In this document: piece after piece, positions 8,901-16,470 of the stretch
How the letters are laid out: every line of letters starts with the position of its first letter
Numbering within the stretch: position 1 is the stretch's first letter
Assembly (NCBI RefSeq): GCF_008727875.1
Contig: NZ_VTWS01000002.1
Coordinates: forward strand, 620,001 to 684,000
Reading direction: 5' to 3'
DNA: 64,000 nt
Source: Larkinella humicola
Lineage (GTDB): Bacteria; Bacteroidota; Bacteroidia; Cytophagales; Spirosomataceae
Notes under the pieces: model-generated
What the model saw: the letters and a program-made list of their open reading frames with translations, nothing else
Told to the model about the DNA's origin: nothing
Database searches by the model: none
Made by a program: the position numbers and the translations under genes

Positions 8901-10458
8901 GTCCGGCAAAGTATTACAGACGATGAACGACAATACCGTTCAGCAGCAGACGCCGGTCGGCGGGCAAACCAACCAGATCTGGCGATTCGATCAGCAACCC
9001 AATGGGGCTTTTAAGTTGACGACCCAGAATGGCAGTGGGCAGGCCCTTCAAACGAATTCGGCCAATCAGGGCGAGTTTCTGCGGATTGGGAACTATACCG
9101 GCACCACCCTTCAACTGTGGAATTTTAACGAAACCGCAGCCAACTCCCGGCAGTACCGGGTCAGTCTGTCGGCGGGTACAACCTGGGACATCGAAGGCGC
9201 AGGAGCCGGTCCTAAAGCTCAATTGTACGGCAGCATGACCAATCCCGGCGATTTTCATTATAGCCAGCCGTACCGTTTTTTCCAGCTTTTATCCGTATCC
9301 TGCCCGGGCTGTTCGGCGCCGATCCCATCCCTGTCAGCCATCCCCTCGTCTATTTGTCCGGGGCAGACAGCGACCATAACCGCCAGTGGCTGCACCGGCG
9401 GAACCGTCACCTGGTCAACAGGAGTCGTCGGCAATACGCTGCTGGTCAACAACAGCGGTACGTATTTAGCAACTTGCACGCTCAATGGCTGCACCAGTTC
9501 GGCCGGGCAGGTAACGGTACAAACCAACGCCAATTGCGCGGGGGGCGATGCCGTCGGAAACGGTTGCTTTGTCATTTCGAGTGTTTATTCCGGCAAAGCC
9601 ATGCAGGTGATGAGCGACAACACCGTTCAACAGCAAACGCAGGTTGTGGGACAGGCCAACCAAATCTGGAAATTCGAACAACAGGGAAACGGTCAGTATA
9701 AACTCACCTCGCAAAACGGGAGCGGTCAGGTGGCGTCCGTCAACGCAGCGGGCAACGGTGAGTTGATTCGTTTGGCTGCTTTTACCAATACGACCCTTCA
9801 ATTCTGGAATTTTTCCCAAACCGCAGCGGGTAGCGGACAGTACCGGGTGCATCAGTCCGCCGGAAATACCTGGGATTTAAGAAGCCGTGGCGTCGACCCG
9901 GAACTTCAATTATGGGGAAGTGTTCAGAACACCTCCGATCCGGACTATGCAGGTACCTACCGAATTTTCAGGCTCACCTCGGTGGGGTGTCCTACCTCTC
10001 CGAACTGCTACTCCATTCGCCTGGTGGCCAACGGGAAACGGTTAACCAACGCGAATGGCACCCTGAAAATACAGGACCCGGACGATAGCCAGAACGGGCA
10101 AATTTGGAAACTTGACCCTGTAGGTTCTTCCACTAAGCTCACGACCATGACCGGCACGGGCCTGGTTATCGGTGCGGCTGGCGGGAATCAAACGCTGGAT
10201 ACCGAGCTGGTCCTTCAATCGTATACCGGTCAGGCGCATCAGCATTGGACGCAGCAGTTGGTTACTGATGGCAATCCGGGAATAAAATACGGTTTTGTCA
10301 GTAACAACGGGAGTTTCGCCTGGTCGAGTGTCTACAATTGGGGGGGAGGAAATCCTTCCGCTCCCGCTGTGAGCGATTTCACCCTGAAACCGGTCGCCGA
10401 TTTACTCATTTATGGAGCCATGAAGTGGTTTTTAGATAGTCGAACCTGTCCCTGGTAA
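5905..10458 (+). CDS. Giant secreted RHS/YD-repeat protein with ricin-type trefoils and an Ig-like domain
   Basis: A 1517-residue protein with a signal peptide (MKRFLLVALLLFTSIKAAKAQG). Residues about 20-860 follow the Bacteroidota secreted RHS-like pattern (FGEHPVSLNTGIPSITVPVF, GLGWALNTGGVISR), and YD-type repeats follow (about 855-975: TRYAYDVPLLGVKTT, TRYEYDHFGRLDAI). Instead of an RHS core and toxin, the C-terminus has a ricin-type beta-trefoil (about 988-1130, with Q-IWRF and LQLWNF), an Ig-like domain rich in Cys (about 1135-1212), a second trefoil nearly repeating the first (about 1215-1365) and a third, degenerate one (about 1366-1450). Trefoils usually bind sugars, so adhesion to glycans is a reasonable inference. 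The last residues do not form a type IX sorting domain, so the end may be truncated or the protein may be released differently. Confidence 0.8.
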   Translation: MKRFLLVALLLFTSIKAAKAQGQVPTLRPSLSPQSPNVASLGRFGEHPVSLNTGIPSITVPVFDISAGQVRVPVSFDYHAGGNKVTDQASWVGLGWALNTGGVISRSVTGRPDEQSEILYWPGVHPALDPNVSGNTACDNIFNFFEQYNNRVYDSGYDVFNLTFPGGRTLKFVLIPDGTGSVATTMPFERVKISLIQAQTGSITGFTVTDEDGIVYTFDQTESVAFNNGNGQLSYTSAWQLSKIQGNRPDDLVQFYYTSVSYNSTTDIVDTQTIVDQTSGDCSFAFLGNQNFTSAAVSTYHTTRQLQEIVFPGGKLAFSPEAANRADLPGLKALDYIDVYGFNITSNTFQRIKRIDLQQGYFPATQPQNYGYLNAPLKLNAVLMQDINNGIISKYLFEYNMTQNLPGTQSRSRDVWGYFNGANNPTTLIPAQTVNLYGTAGYMGSTTVGGANRSCSEPHMQAWILNKVTYPTGGYSRFFYESNRYFDAGMNAIQLAGGLRVNRIETQASANDPLKVKTYRYGSGENGYGTLNVTLNKSSWSNVYSEQLPPDCRQQTRIFGSNPTSSISPFDGSPVTYPEVAEYEGTYNGSNENGKTVYTFRTSGDVTFGVGGGNSGRIYVASYHWDRGQLLTRTVYNQANQMLHRQVNTYMNPIKTELPKAGVLILKNLTYTTEWATYYSNPRTPPPCDYLRNQYTPPTYYPWPKGNIRLFRTEDYQYPAGNGNAVATSTETVYNADYQPAQQTVTAADGSITVRQMRYPFDLSFPTPASGSTRGIQLLQNRGQRNVVIEEYAYRKNHSADPNPYLTGGQLNLFEENSLVPGYALPKETHRLQVMDRCCLLSGYVPLSLTNSTANKDSRYGLELTYTAYDSRGNPLEYLLRNGLRTRLEWNAYNPGLVPFSVFTSETSNYNTAASLTTRYAYDVPLLGVKTTTDPNGFATRYEYDHFGRLDAIRDHDLNLLKTFDYNYANGEQNPKKLAPFSTVNSSVGSGCFLIYNALSGKVLQTMNDNTVQQQTPVGGQTNQIWRFDQQPNGAFKLTTQNGSGQALQTNSANQGEFLRIGNYTGTTLQLWNFNETAANSRQYRVSLSAGTTWDIEGAGAGPKAQLYGSMTNPGDFHYSQPYRFFQLLSVSCPGCSAPIPSLSAIPSSICPGQTATITASGCTGGTVTWSTGVVGNTLLVNNSGTYLATCTLNGCTSSAGQVTVQTNANCAGGDAVGNGCFVISSVYSGKAMQVMSDNTVQQQTQVVGQANQIWKFEQQGNGQYKLTSQNGSGQVASVNAAGNGELIRLAAFTNTTLQFWNFSQTAAGSGQYRVHQSAGNTWDLRSRGVDPELQLWGSVQNTSDPDYAGTYRIFRLTSVGCPTSPNCYSIRLVANGKRLTNANGTLKIQDPDDSQNGQIWKLDPVGSSTKLTTMTGTGLVIGAAGGNQTLDTELVLQSYTGQAHQHWTQQLVTDGNPGIKYGFVSNNGSFAWSSVYNWGGGNPSAPAVSDFTLKPVADLLIYGAMKWFLDSRTCPW

Positions 10459-10462
10459 ATCC

Positions 10463-11494
10463 TCAAACCGCCCTCAAAACCGGCTGCGTCGATTTGCGAA
10501 TCACCAGCGTGGTGTCCAGTGTCTGGGTTTCAGGAACAAAATCAGGTCCCTCCGCCAGTTGCCGCAGCAGAAGCCGGGCGGCCACGCGGCCGATTTCGTT
10601 GGTCGGCTGAACAACCGACGTGAGGGGCGGAGTGACAAACGCACTGTGGGGCGCGTTGGAAAAACCAACCAGCGAAATTTCATCCGGGATCGACAACCCG
10701 TTCTCCTGAATGCAAACCAGGGCTTCGATGGCCGTCGGATCGTTGACGGCAAACAGGGCATCGGGGCGGTCGGGCCGGTTCAACAGTTGCTGGGTGCAAA
10801 ACCGGGCTTTCCCTTCCACAAAATCGCAGGGCATAATGATCGTTTCGTCGATGGGAAAGGCGTGGGCTTTCAGCGCGTCGATGTAGCCGTTCAGGCGGTT
10901 TCGGCTCATGGTCAGGTTTTCGGGGCCGGCGAGGTGGGCAATCCGCCGGCAACCCGTCTGGATCAGGTGTTCGACCGCCCGGAACGCGCCCCGGTAGTCG
11001 TCCACCAGCACCTTTGATCCTTGCAATTCATCCACAATCCGGTTAAAAAATACGACCGGCAACCCCTTCCGTTGGGCCGATTGAATGTGTTCGTATTCAT
11101 TCGTTTCCCGAGTAATTGCCATGATCAGTCCCTCCACCCGGCTCGACAGCATGGCCTGCAAATTGTGCTTTTCAATCTCCAGCGACTCGTTCGACTGCCC
11201 GATCATGACTTTATAACCGGCCGCATTGGCGACCTCCTGCACCCCCAGAATCACATTCGGAAAATAGGCATGTACAAACTCCGGGACCAGCACGCCAATG
11301 ATGTCGGTTTTGTTTTTCCGCAAACTGGTCGCAATCGTATTGGGTTGGTAATCCAGCTCGTGGGCCAGATCCAGAACCGCCTTTTTGGTATCCGGGTTGA
11401 TATCCGGCGCATTCCGCAACGCCCGGGAAACGGTTGATATCGAGACATTTAATTTAATGGCAATATCCCAGATGGTTGGTTGTTTACTTCTCAT
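10463..11494 (-). CDS. LacI/GalR-family transcriptional regulator
   Basis: Start chosen at ATG 11494, because the LacI helix-turn-helix begins right there (TIWDIAIKLNVSISTVSRAL) and the open frame upstream is unrelated. About 343 residues: HTH and hinge (1-60, including YQPNTIATSLR), then a periplasmic-binding-like effector domain (GVLVPEF... VFFNRIVDEL, DDYRGAFRAVEHLI, DALFAVNDPTAIEAL, VGFSNAP). The gene is divergent from the SusC/SusD locus and converges with the RHS/trefoil gene, their stops lying 4 bp apart. It most likely controls the carbohydrate locus at 11.9-20.8 kb in response to a sugar. Candidate operators lie at 11687-11710 between the two units. LacI proteins usually repress and are released by a sugar ligand, which cannot be named here. 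Confidence 0.92.
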   Translation of the reverse strand: MRSKQPTIWDIAIKLNVSISTVSRALRNAPDINPDTKKAVLDLAHELDYQPNTIATSLRKNKTDIIGVLVPEFVHAYFPNVILGVQEVANAAGYKVMIGQSNESLEIEKHNLQAMLSSRVEGLIMAITRETNEYEHIQSAQRKGLPVVFFNRIVDELQGSKVLVDDYRGAFRAVEHLIQTGCRRIAHLAGPENLTMSRNRLNGYIDALKAHAFPIDETIIMPCDFVEGKARFCTQQLLNRPDRPDALFAVNDPTAIEALVCIQENGLSIPDEISLVGFSNAPHSAFVTPPLTSVVQPTNEIGRVAARLLLRQLAEGPDFVPETQTLDTTLVIRKSTQPVLRAV

Positions 11495-11889
11495 ACGGAC
11501 AGGGTCGGATTCACATACTAAAGATAAAATCTCCGCTACGTTACACAAGACGCGTCTTCCTGTTTTTCTACTACCGCGCTCGCCGGGAAATCAATACATC
11601 AATATGATTTTTTATGGATTCCGAACCAATCCGGACTTTCCTGCCCGTCTCAACACTTTTGAAATCAGGCCCGCCAGTTTTCCTTTCCGGCAACGTTACC
11701 GGAAACGTTTTTTTTGATTCTCCTGAAAACTTGACTCCTTTTCGGTTGCCGTTCTCTTTTTACTTCTGTTAAATTCAGAAATAATTCAATAAAAAATGCT
11801 GATTCAGTCCCGACTGTCGAAATCCCGGTAGTCGGGTTATCGACAGAAAAAGAATTGACGATTTGAACTATTCCAATCCATGTACCTGT
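11495..11889. other. Divergent intergenic region with structured susC leader
   Basis: This 395-bp gap separates the LacI gene from susC and holds the operators at 11687-11710. Close to susC, two alternative helices are possible: CCCGACT (11809-11815) with AGTCGGG (11830-11836), and CTGTCGA (11814-11820) with TCGACAG (11840-11846). They share two bases, so both cannot form fully. I saw no clear TAnnTTTG promoter. No ORF here looks real. Confidence 0.4.
11687..11710. promoter_or_regulatory. Two tandem LacI-type operator candidates
   Basis: ccggcaacgttaccgg (11687-11702) is a 16-bp near-palindrome with one mismatched pair, and the overlapping core aaacgttt (11703-11710) is a perfect one. Both share the central CG flanked by AA/TT that is typical of LacI-family operators. 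They sit in the gap between the divergent LacI gene and susC. The association is inferred. Confidence 0.5.
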
Positions 11890-14800
11890 ATGAAAATAAA
11901 TCTAAGAAAGGTTGGCTGGCTGGCACTCCTGCTGCTAGGCCCCACCATCCGGCTGCAAGTCCTGGCTCATCATCCGGCGGTATCCACGCATAGTCCGTCG
12001 GCCCCAAGGGCGGTGTTGCAGATCAGGGGTCTGGTCTCGTCCGAAACCGGCGAAACCCTGCCGGGCGTCACTGTTGCGGTCAAAGGAACGACCATCGGCA
12101 CCACCACCAACGAATCGGGTCAGTACAGCATCAGTGTTCCCGACGACAAGGCCGTGCTGGTTTTCAGTTCGGTGGGCTACGAAAAACAGGAAATACCGGT
12201 CGGCAACCGCATTACGATCAATGCGGTTTTGAAAGGCGACACCAAAGCCCTGGGCGAAGTCGTCGTCATTGGTTACGGCACCCAGCAGCGCCGGGATCTG
12301 ACCGGATCAGTAGCCTCCATCAAAGGAAAAGAACTGGAAAACCTGCCCGTTCAGGGACCACTAGAAGCTTTGCAGGGCCGGGCCGCCGGGGTCGAAATTG
12401 TGCAGAGCAGCGGGTCACCGGGAGGTAGCCCGACGGTTAAAATCCGGGGTATTACGTCGCTCAACGCAGGCAACAGCCCGCTCTATATCGTTGACGGCGT
12501 GCCGATTACGGGCAACATCAACGTGGTCAATCCGAATGACATTCAATCCATGGAAGTGCTGAAAGATGCCTCGGCCTCGGCTATTTACGGTGCAAGGGGA
12601 GCCAACGGGGTTATCATCATCACGACCAAACGCGGCAAGTCGGGCAAAACGTCCATCAATGTCAGTACCTACACCGGTTTTTCGGAAGTCAGAAAGCAGA
12701 TTCCGATGCTGAATGCCGTGCAGGAACGCGATTACATCCTGAATGCCGTCCAGAATGCGGGCGTTGCGGAAGTGCGACTGGGCCTCGATACGCTGTTCAA
12801 CGGCAACACGCCGGTGTATGACACGAATTGGCAGAACGAGCTGTTTCGGAACGCTCCGGTTTCCAACTACGAAGTGTCGCTGCGGGGCGGCAACGACAAA
12901 ACCACGTATGCGGCCAGTTTAGGCCTGTTCGATCAAAAAGGGGTCGTCATCAGTTCGGGCTACAAAACCTACCGCGGCCGGTTCAGCATCGATCACCAGG
13001 CCTCTTCACGCTTTAAAACCGGGGCCAACATTCTGCTGTCGACCGCCAAGCGCGACCAGATTCCCGAGGGCGACGACAACAATGCCGTGCTGACCAACGC
13101 CCTCCGGATGCTGCCCTTTTCGCCGGTGTACAACCCCGACGGTTCCTACACCTTCGTCGATCAGATCCAGCGTCCAAACCCGGTCGCCCTGGCCACCCAG
13201 AGCAGCATCTTTTCCGTTTCCAACCGCCTGCTTGGCAATATTTACGCCGACTATACGATTCTGAAAGACCTGACGCTGCGCTCGACCCTGAACGTCGACT
13301 ACGCCGGCAACCGGAACGAAAACTTCATTCCCAGCACCATCCAGGGCGGAGCCGCCCGACCGGCAACGGCTTCCTACGGCGACGGTTTTAGCTGGATCAG
13401 CGAAAATACCCTGAATTACAGCCGTTCATTCGGTCAGCATGCGGTTTCGGGTCTGCTCGGCTATAGTGTTCAGGAAACCCGGACGTTCAACCTCTCAGCA
13501 GCGGCCAATCAGGGCGCGACGGACAACATTCCGACTCTGAATGCGGCTGCCACGGCAACGGGTGCTTCGAGCAGCAAATCCGCCTGGGGACTGGTTTCAT
13601 ATTATGCCCGACTCAATTACAGTTTCAACGACAAGTATTTGCTGGCGGCCACCCTGCGCCGGGACGGTTCTTCCCGGTTTGGGAAAGACAACCAATACGG
13701 GACATTTCCTTCGGTATCAGCCGGTTGGCGGATTTCGCAGGAACCGTTCATGCAGGGCCTGCCTTTTATCAATGACCTGAAATTGCGGGCCAGCATCGGC
13801 GTGGTCGGCAACCAGTCCATCAGCGATTACGGGGCGCAGGGTCTGTACAGCACGGGACGCAACTACATCGGCAAATCCGGCATTGCGCTGTCGGCGGTTC
13901 CCAACCCAACGCTTAGCTGGGAATCGACTACGCAATCCGACATCGGCATCGATGTGTCGTTTCTGAACGACCGCGTCGCTTTTACCGCCGACGCCTACCT
14001 GAAAAAAACGAACGATCTGCTGCTGTCCGTGAATCTGCCGACGAGTTCGGGCTTTAGCTCTGCCTTGCAAAACGTGGGCGATACGCAGAACAAAGGGCTG
14101 GAATTCAGTGTCTCCAGCCAGAATCTGGTGGGCGCTTTCCGGTGGAGCACCAATTTCAATATTTCTTTCAACCGCAACCAGATTGTCCGGCTTTCCAACA
14201 ACAATGCCGACATCATTCAGGCAAGTGCCGATGCGGTTTTCTACAGCGACCGCCCCGTCGGAATCGGGCGGGTGGGCGAACCCATCGGCGTTTTCTTCGG
14301 CTATGTGTATACGGGTCGGGTGTATGCAACCTCGGAAGAAGCCAAAGCCGCCAACCTGCGGGATGGCAGCAAAACCGGGCCGCTCTATCAGGCCGGTGAC
14401 ATGATTTACGAAGACCTCAACGGCGACGGTGTGATCAATGCCGACGACCGGCGGATCATTGGCAATTCCAACGCCAAACACACCGGCGGTTTAACCAACA
14501 CCTTCTCCTACAAAGGGTTCGACCTGTCGGTTTTCATGCAGTGGTCCTACGGCAACCAGATTTTCAACCAGACCCGCCAGTCATCGAACCGGAGTTTTGT
14601 CTACAACGCGGCCACGACCGAAGTGCTGCGGAGCTGGCGGAAAGAAGGCGATGTGACCGACGTGCCGCGTGGCGCACCCAGCACCATTGGCCGCAACGGT
14701 TTTCCGTCATCCCGCTGGGTTGAAGATGGGTCCTATCTCCGCGTCAAAACCGCCACGCTGGGTTACACCTTTCCATCGACCTTACTCAAACGGATCAAAG

Positions 14801-14973
14801 TTGAAAGCCTGCGCGTGTATGCTTCCGGCCAGAACCTGTTCACATTCACAAACTACCTGGGTCTGGACCCGGAAGTGAATTTCCGGAACAGTCTGCCGTT
14901 GCTCCAGGGCATCGACTTAGGCACGTATCCGCAGGTTCGCACTTTCACGTTTGGCTTAAATCTGGGCTTCTAA
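11890..14973 (+). CDS. SusC/RagA-family TonB-dependent outer membrane transporter
   Basis: The ATG at 11890 is chosen because the signal peptide starts there (MKINLRKVGWLALLLLG); an upstream TTG is not needed. About 1027 residues: signal peptide, carboxypeptidase-D regulatory-like domain (about 45-130, RGLVSSETGETLPGVTV ... SVGYEKQEIPVG), TonB-box/plug region (EVVVIGYGTQQRRDLTGSV; plug with GVIIITTKRG) and a long beta-barrel ending in LNLGF, the usual C-terminal outer-membrane signature. There is no STN domain, in keeping with control by LacI and not by a sigma/anti-sigma pair. It forms the outer-membrane importer for oligosaccharides together with the SusD-type lipoprotein encoded 13 bp downstream. 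The substrate is not readable from sequence. Confidence 0.95.
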   Translation: MKINLRKVGWLALLLLGPTIRLQVLAHHPAVSTHSPSAPRAVLQIRGLVSSETGETLPGVTVAVKGTTIGTTTNESGQYSISVPDDKAVLVFSSVGYEKQEIPVGNRITINAVLKGDTKALGEVVVIGYGTQQRRDLTGSVASIKGKELENLPVQGPLEALQGRAAGVEIVQSSGSPGGSPTVKIRGITSLNAGNSPLYIVDGVPITGNINVVNPNDIQSMEVLKDASASAIYGARGANGVIIITTKRGKSGKTSINVSTYTGFSEVRKQIPMLNAVQERDYILNAVQNAGVAEVRLGLDTLFNGNTPVYDTNWQNELFRNAPVSNYEVSLRGGNDKTTYAASLGLFDQKGVVISSGYKTYRGRFSIDHQASSRFKTGANILLSTAKRDQIPEGDDNNAVLTNALRMLPFSPVYNPDGSYTFVDQIQRPNPVALATQSSIFSVSNRLLGNIYADYTILKDLTLRSTLNVDYAGNRNENFIPSTIQGGAARPATASYGDGFSWISENTLNYSRSFGQHAVSGLLGYSVQETRTFNLSAAANQGATDNIPTLNAAATATGASSSKSAWGLVSYYARLNYSFNDKYLLAATLRRDGSSRFGKDNQYGTFPSVSAGWRISQEPFMQGLPFINDLKLRASIGVVGNQSISDYGAQGLYSTGRNYIGKSGIALSAVPNPTLSWESTTQSDIGIDVSFLNDRVAFTADAYLKKTNDLLLSVNLPTSSGFSSALQNVGDTQNKGLEFSVSSQNLVGAFRWSTNFNISFNRNQIVRLSNNNADIIQASADAVFYSDRPVGIGRVGEPIGVFFGYVYTGRVYATSEEAKAANLRDGSKTGPLYQAGDMIYEDLNGDGVINADDRRIIGNSNAKHTGGLTNTFSYKGFDLSVFMQWSYGNQIFNQTRQSSNRSFVYNAATTEVLRSWRKEGDVTDVPRGAPSTIGRNGFPSSRWVEDGSYLRVKTATLGYTFPSTLLKRIKVESLRVYASGQNLFTFTNYLGLDPEVNFRNSLPLLQGIDLGTYPQVRTFTFGLNLGF

Positions 14974-14986
14974 CCTGACCTCGACC

Positions 14987-16402
14987 ATGAAAAAAATTAG
15001 CTATTTCCTCTTAATCACCGCGCTGCTCAGTCTGGCCAGCGGCTGCACCGATGTTCTGGATCAGGTGCCGGTGAGTGCCCTTACGCAGGGTTCCTTTTTC
15101 CAGAATGCCGCCGATGCCGAAGCCGCCATCATTGCCGCTTATGACGCCTTGCAGGGTGACGATACCCGCCGGGTGGTCTGGGGTGATGCCCGCGCCGACA
15201 ACCTGAAAATACCGATTGAAACGATTGGCGTCACCGATCCGGGCGTACTGGATTTTCAGAATGACAACATCAGCAACAGCAACGGTTTTGCAACCTGGGG
15301 CTCTTTCTATGTGGGCATAAACCGCGTCAATAACGTACTGGCGCAGGTCCCTACCATTCAGAGCCCGACCATCGGCAGCGTCCGCAACCGGATTATGGGC
15401 GAAGCGTATTTTCTGCGGGCCTTCAATTATTTCTTCATGGTACGGCTCTGGGGTGCCGTGCCGCTGGTGCTGGAACCGACCAATTCATTGGATAAAGATC
15501 TCCAGTTGCCGCGAACACCCGCCGACAAAATTCAGGAGCAAATTATTGCGGACCTGATCGAAGCGGAAAAATTACTGCCCGTTACCTACGCATCGAACAT
15601 CGAAACCCGGGGCCGGGCCACGCAGGGAGCCGCGCAGGCCTTGCTGAGTAAGGTCTACCTCTGGCGGAGTTCGTTTAACCAGACGAATGAGTGGCAACTG
15701 GCCGCCGATTATGCCGCCAAAGTCCTCGCCAACCCGACCTACTCGCTGGTTTCCGGGGCCAATTACGGCACGCTTTTTACTGCCAAAAATACGACCGAAT
15801 CCATTTTCGAGCTTCAGTACAGCAACGCCAATCAGGAAACCAACGGTCTTTCGGCCTATTTTCTGCCCCGCAGCAGCAAGGTACAAACCGGTGGAAATCA
15901 GACGCTGATTCCAACCCCGAAACTGGTAGACGCGTTTGAACCGGGTGATTTGCGGAAAACCGCCAGTTTCTTTCTGAGCAACCCGCAAACCGATCAGTTT
16001 GCGAACCTGCCGACGGTTGGGAAATACCTCGGAACGGTGGTCGGCAACGCCCGCTTCGGCGATAGCAACTACATCTTTTTGCGGCTGGCCGACGTCATTC
16101 TCATGCAGGCCGAGGCTCTGACGCAGTTGGGCAAAACCACCGAAGCCATCGCGCTGGTCAACCGCATCCGCAACCGGGCGGGTTTGGCAAATACGGCAGC
16201 CGCGACTAAAGATGCGCTTTTGCTGGCCATCGAACAGGAACGCTTCGTCGAGCTGTGTTTCGAAGGCCATCGCTGGTATGATCTGCTCCGAACCGGGCGC
16301 GCCAAAGCGGTTCTGGGCGTCGATAAAAAACCACTGCTGCCCGTTCCGATAACCGAAATTATGCTCAATCCCAATCTGTTGCCCCAAAATCCGGGGTATT
16401 GA
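14987..16402 (+). CDS. SusD/RagB-family nutrient-binding outer membrane lipoprotein
   Basis: 471 residues with a lipoprotein signal peptide (lipobox LASGC, Cys about 20). The SusD fold is visible in the early ALTQGSFFQNAADAEAAIIAAYDALQG segment, the tetratricopeptide-type helices (RNRIMGEAYFLRAFNYFFMVRLWGAVPLV, read as FLRAFNYF ... LWGAVPLV) and the C-terminal IEQERFVELCFEGHRWYDL and final NPNLLPQNPGY. The protein caps the SusC channel and binds glycan at the cell surface. Start codon 13 bp after susC, so the two are translated from one message. Confidence 0.95.
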   Translation: MKKISYFLLITALLSLASGCTDVLDQVPVSALTQGSFFQNAADAEAAIIAAYDALQGDDTRRVVWGDARADNLKIPIETIGVTDPGVLDFQNDNISNSNGFATWGSFYVGINRVNNVLAQVPTIQSPTIGSVRNRIMGEAYFLRAFNYFFMVRLWGAVPLVLEPTNSLDKDLQLPRTPADKIQEQIIADLIEAEKLLPVTYASNIETRGRATQGAAQALLSKVYLWRSSFNQTNEWQLAADYAAKVLANPTYSLVSGANYGTLFTAKNTTESIFELQYSNANQETNGLSAYFLPRSSKVQTGGNQTLIPTPKLVDAFEPGDLRKTASFFLSNPQTDQFANLPTVGKYLGTVVGNARFGDSNYIFLRLADVILMQAEALTQLGKTTEAIALVNRIRNRAGLANTAAATKDALLLAIEQERFVELCFEGHRWYDLLRTGRAKAVLGVDKKPLLPVPITEIMLNPNLLPQNPGY

Positions 16403-16470
16403 TCCTCTCGTCCAGCCGCTCATCGATAGTCCGGCGGAGCGGCTGGCTTTTAGGTAAAACCGTTGAAACC

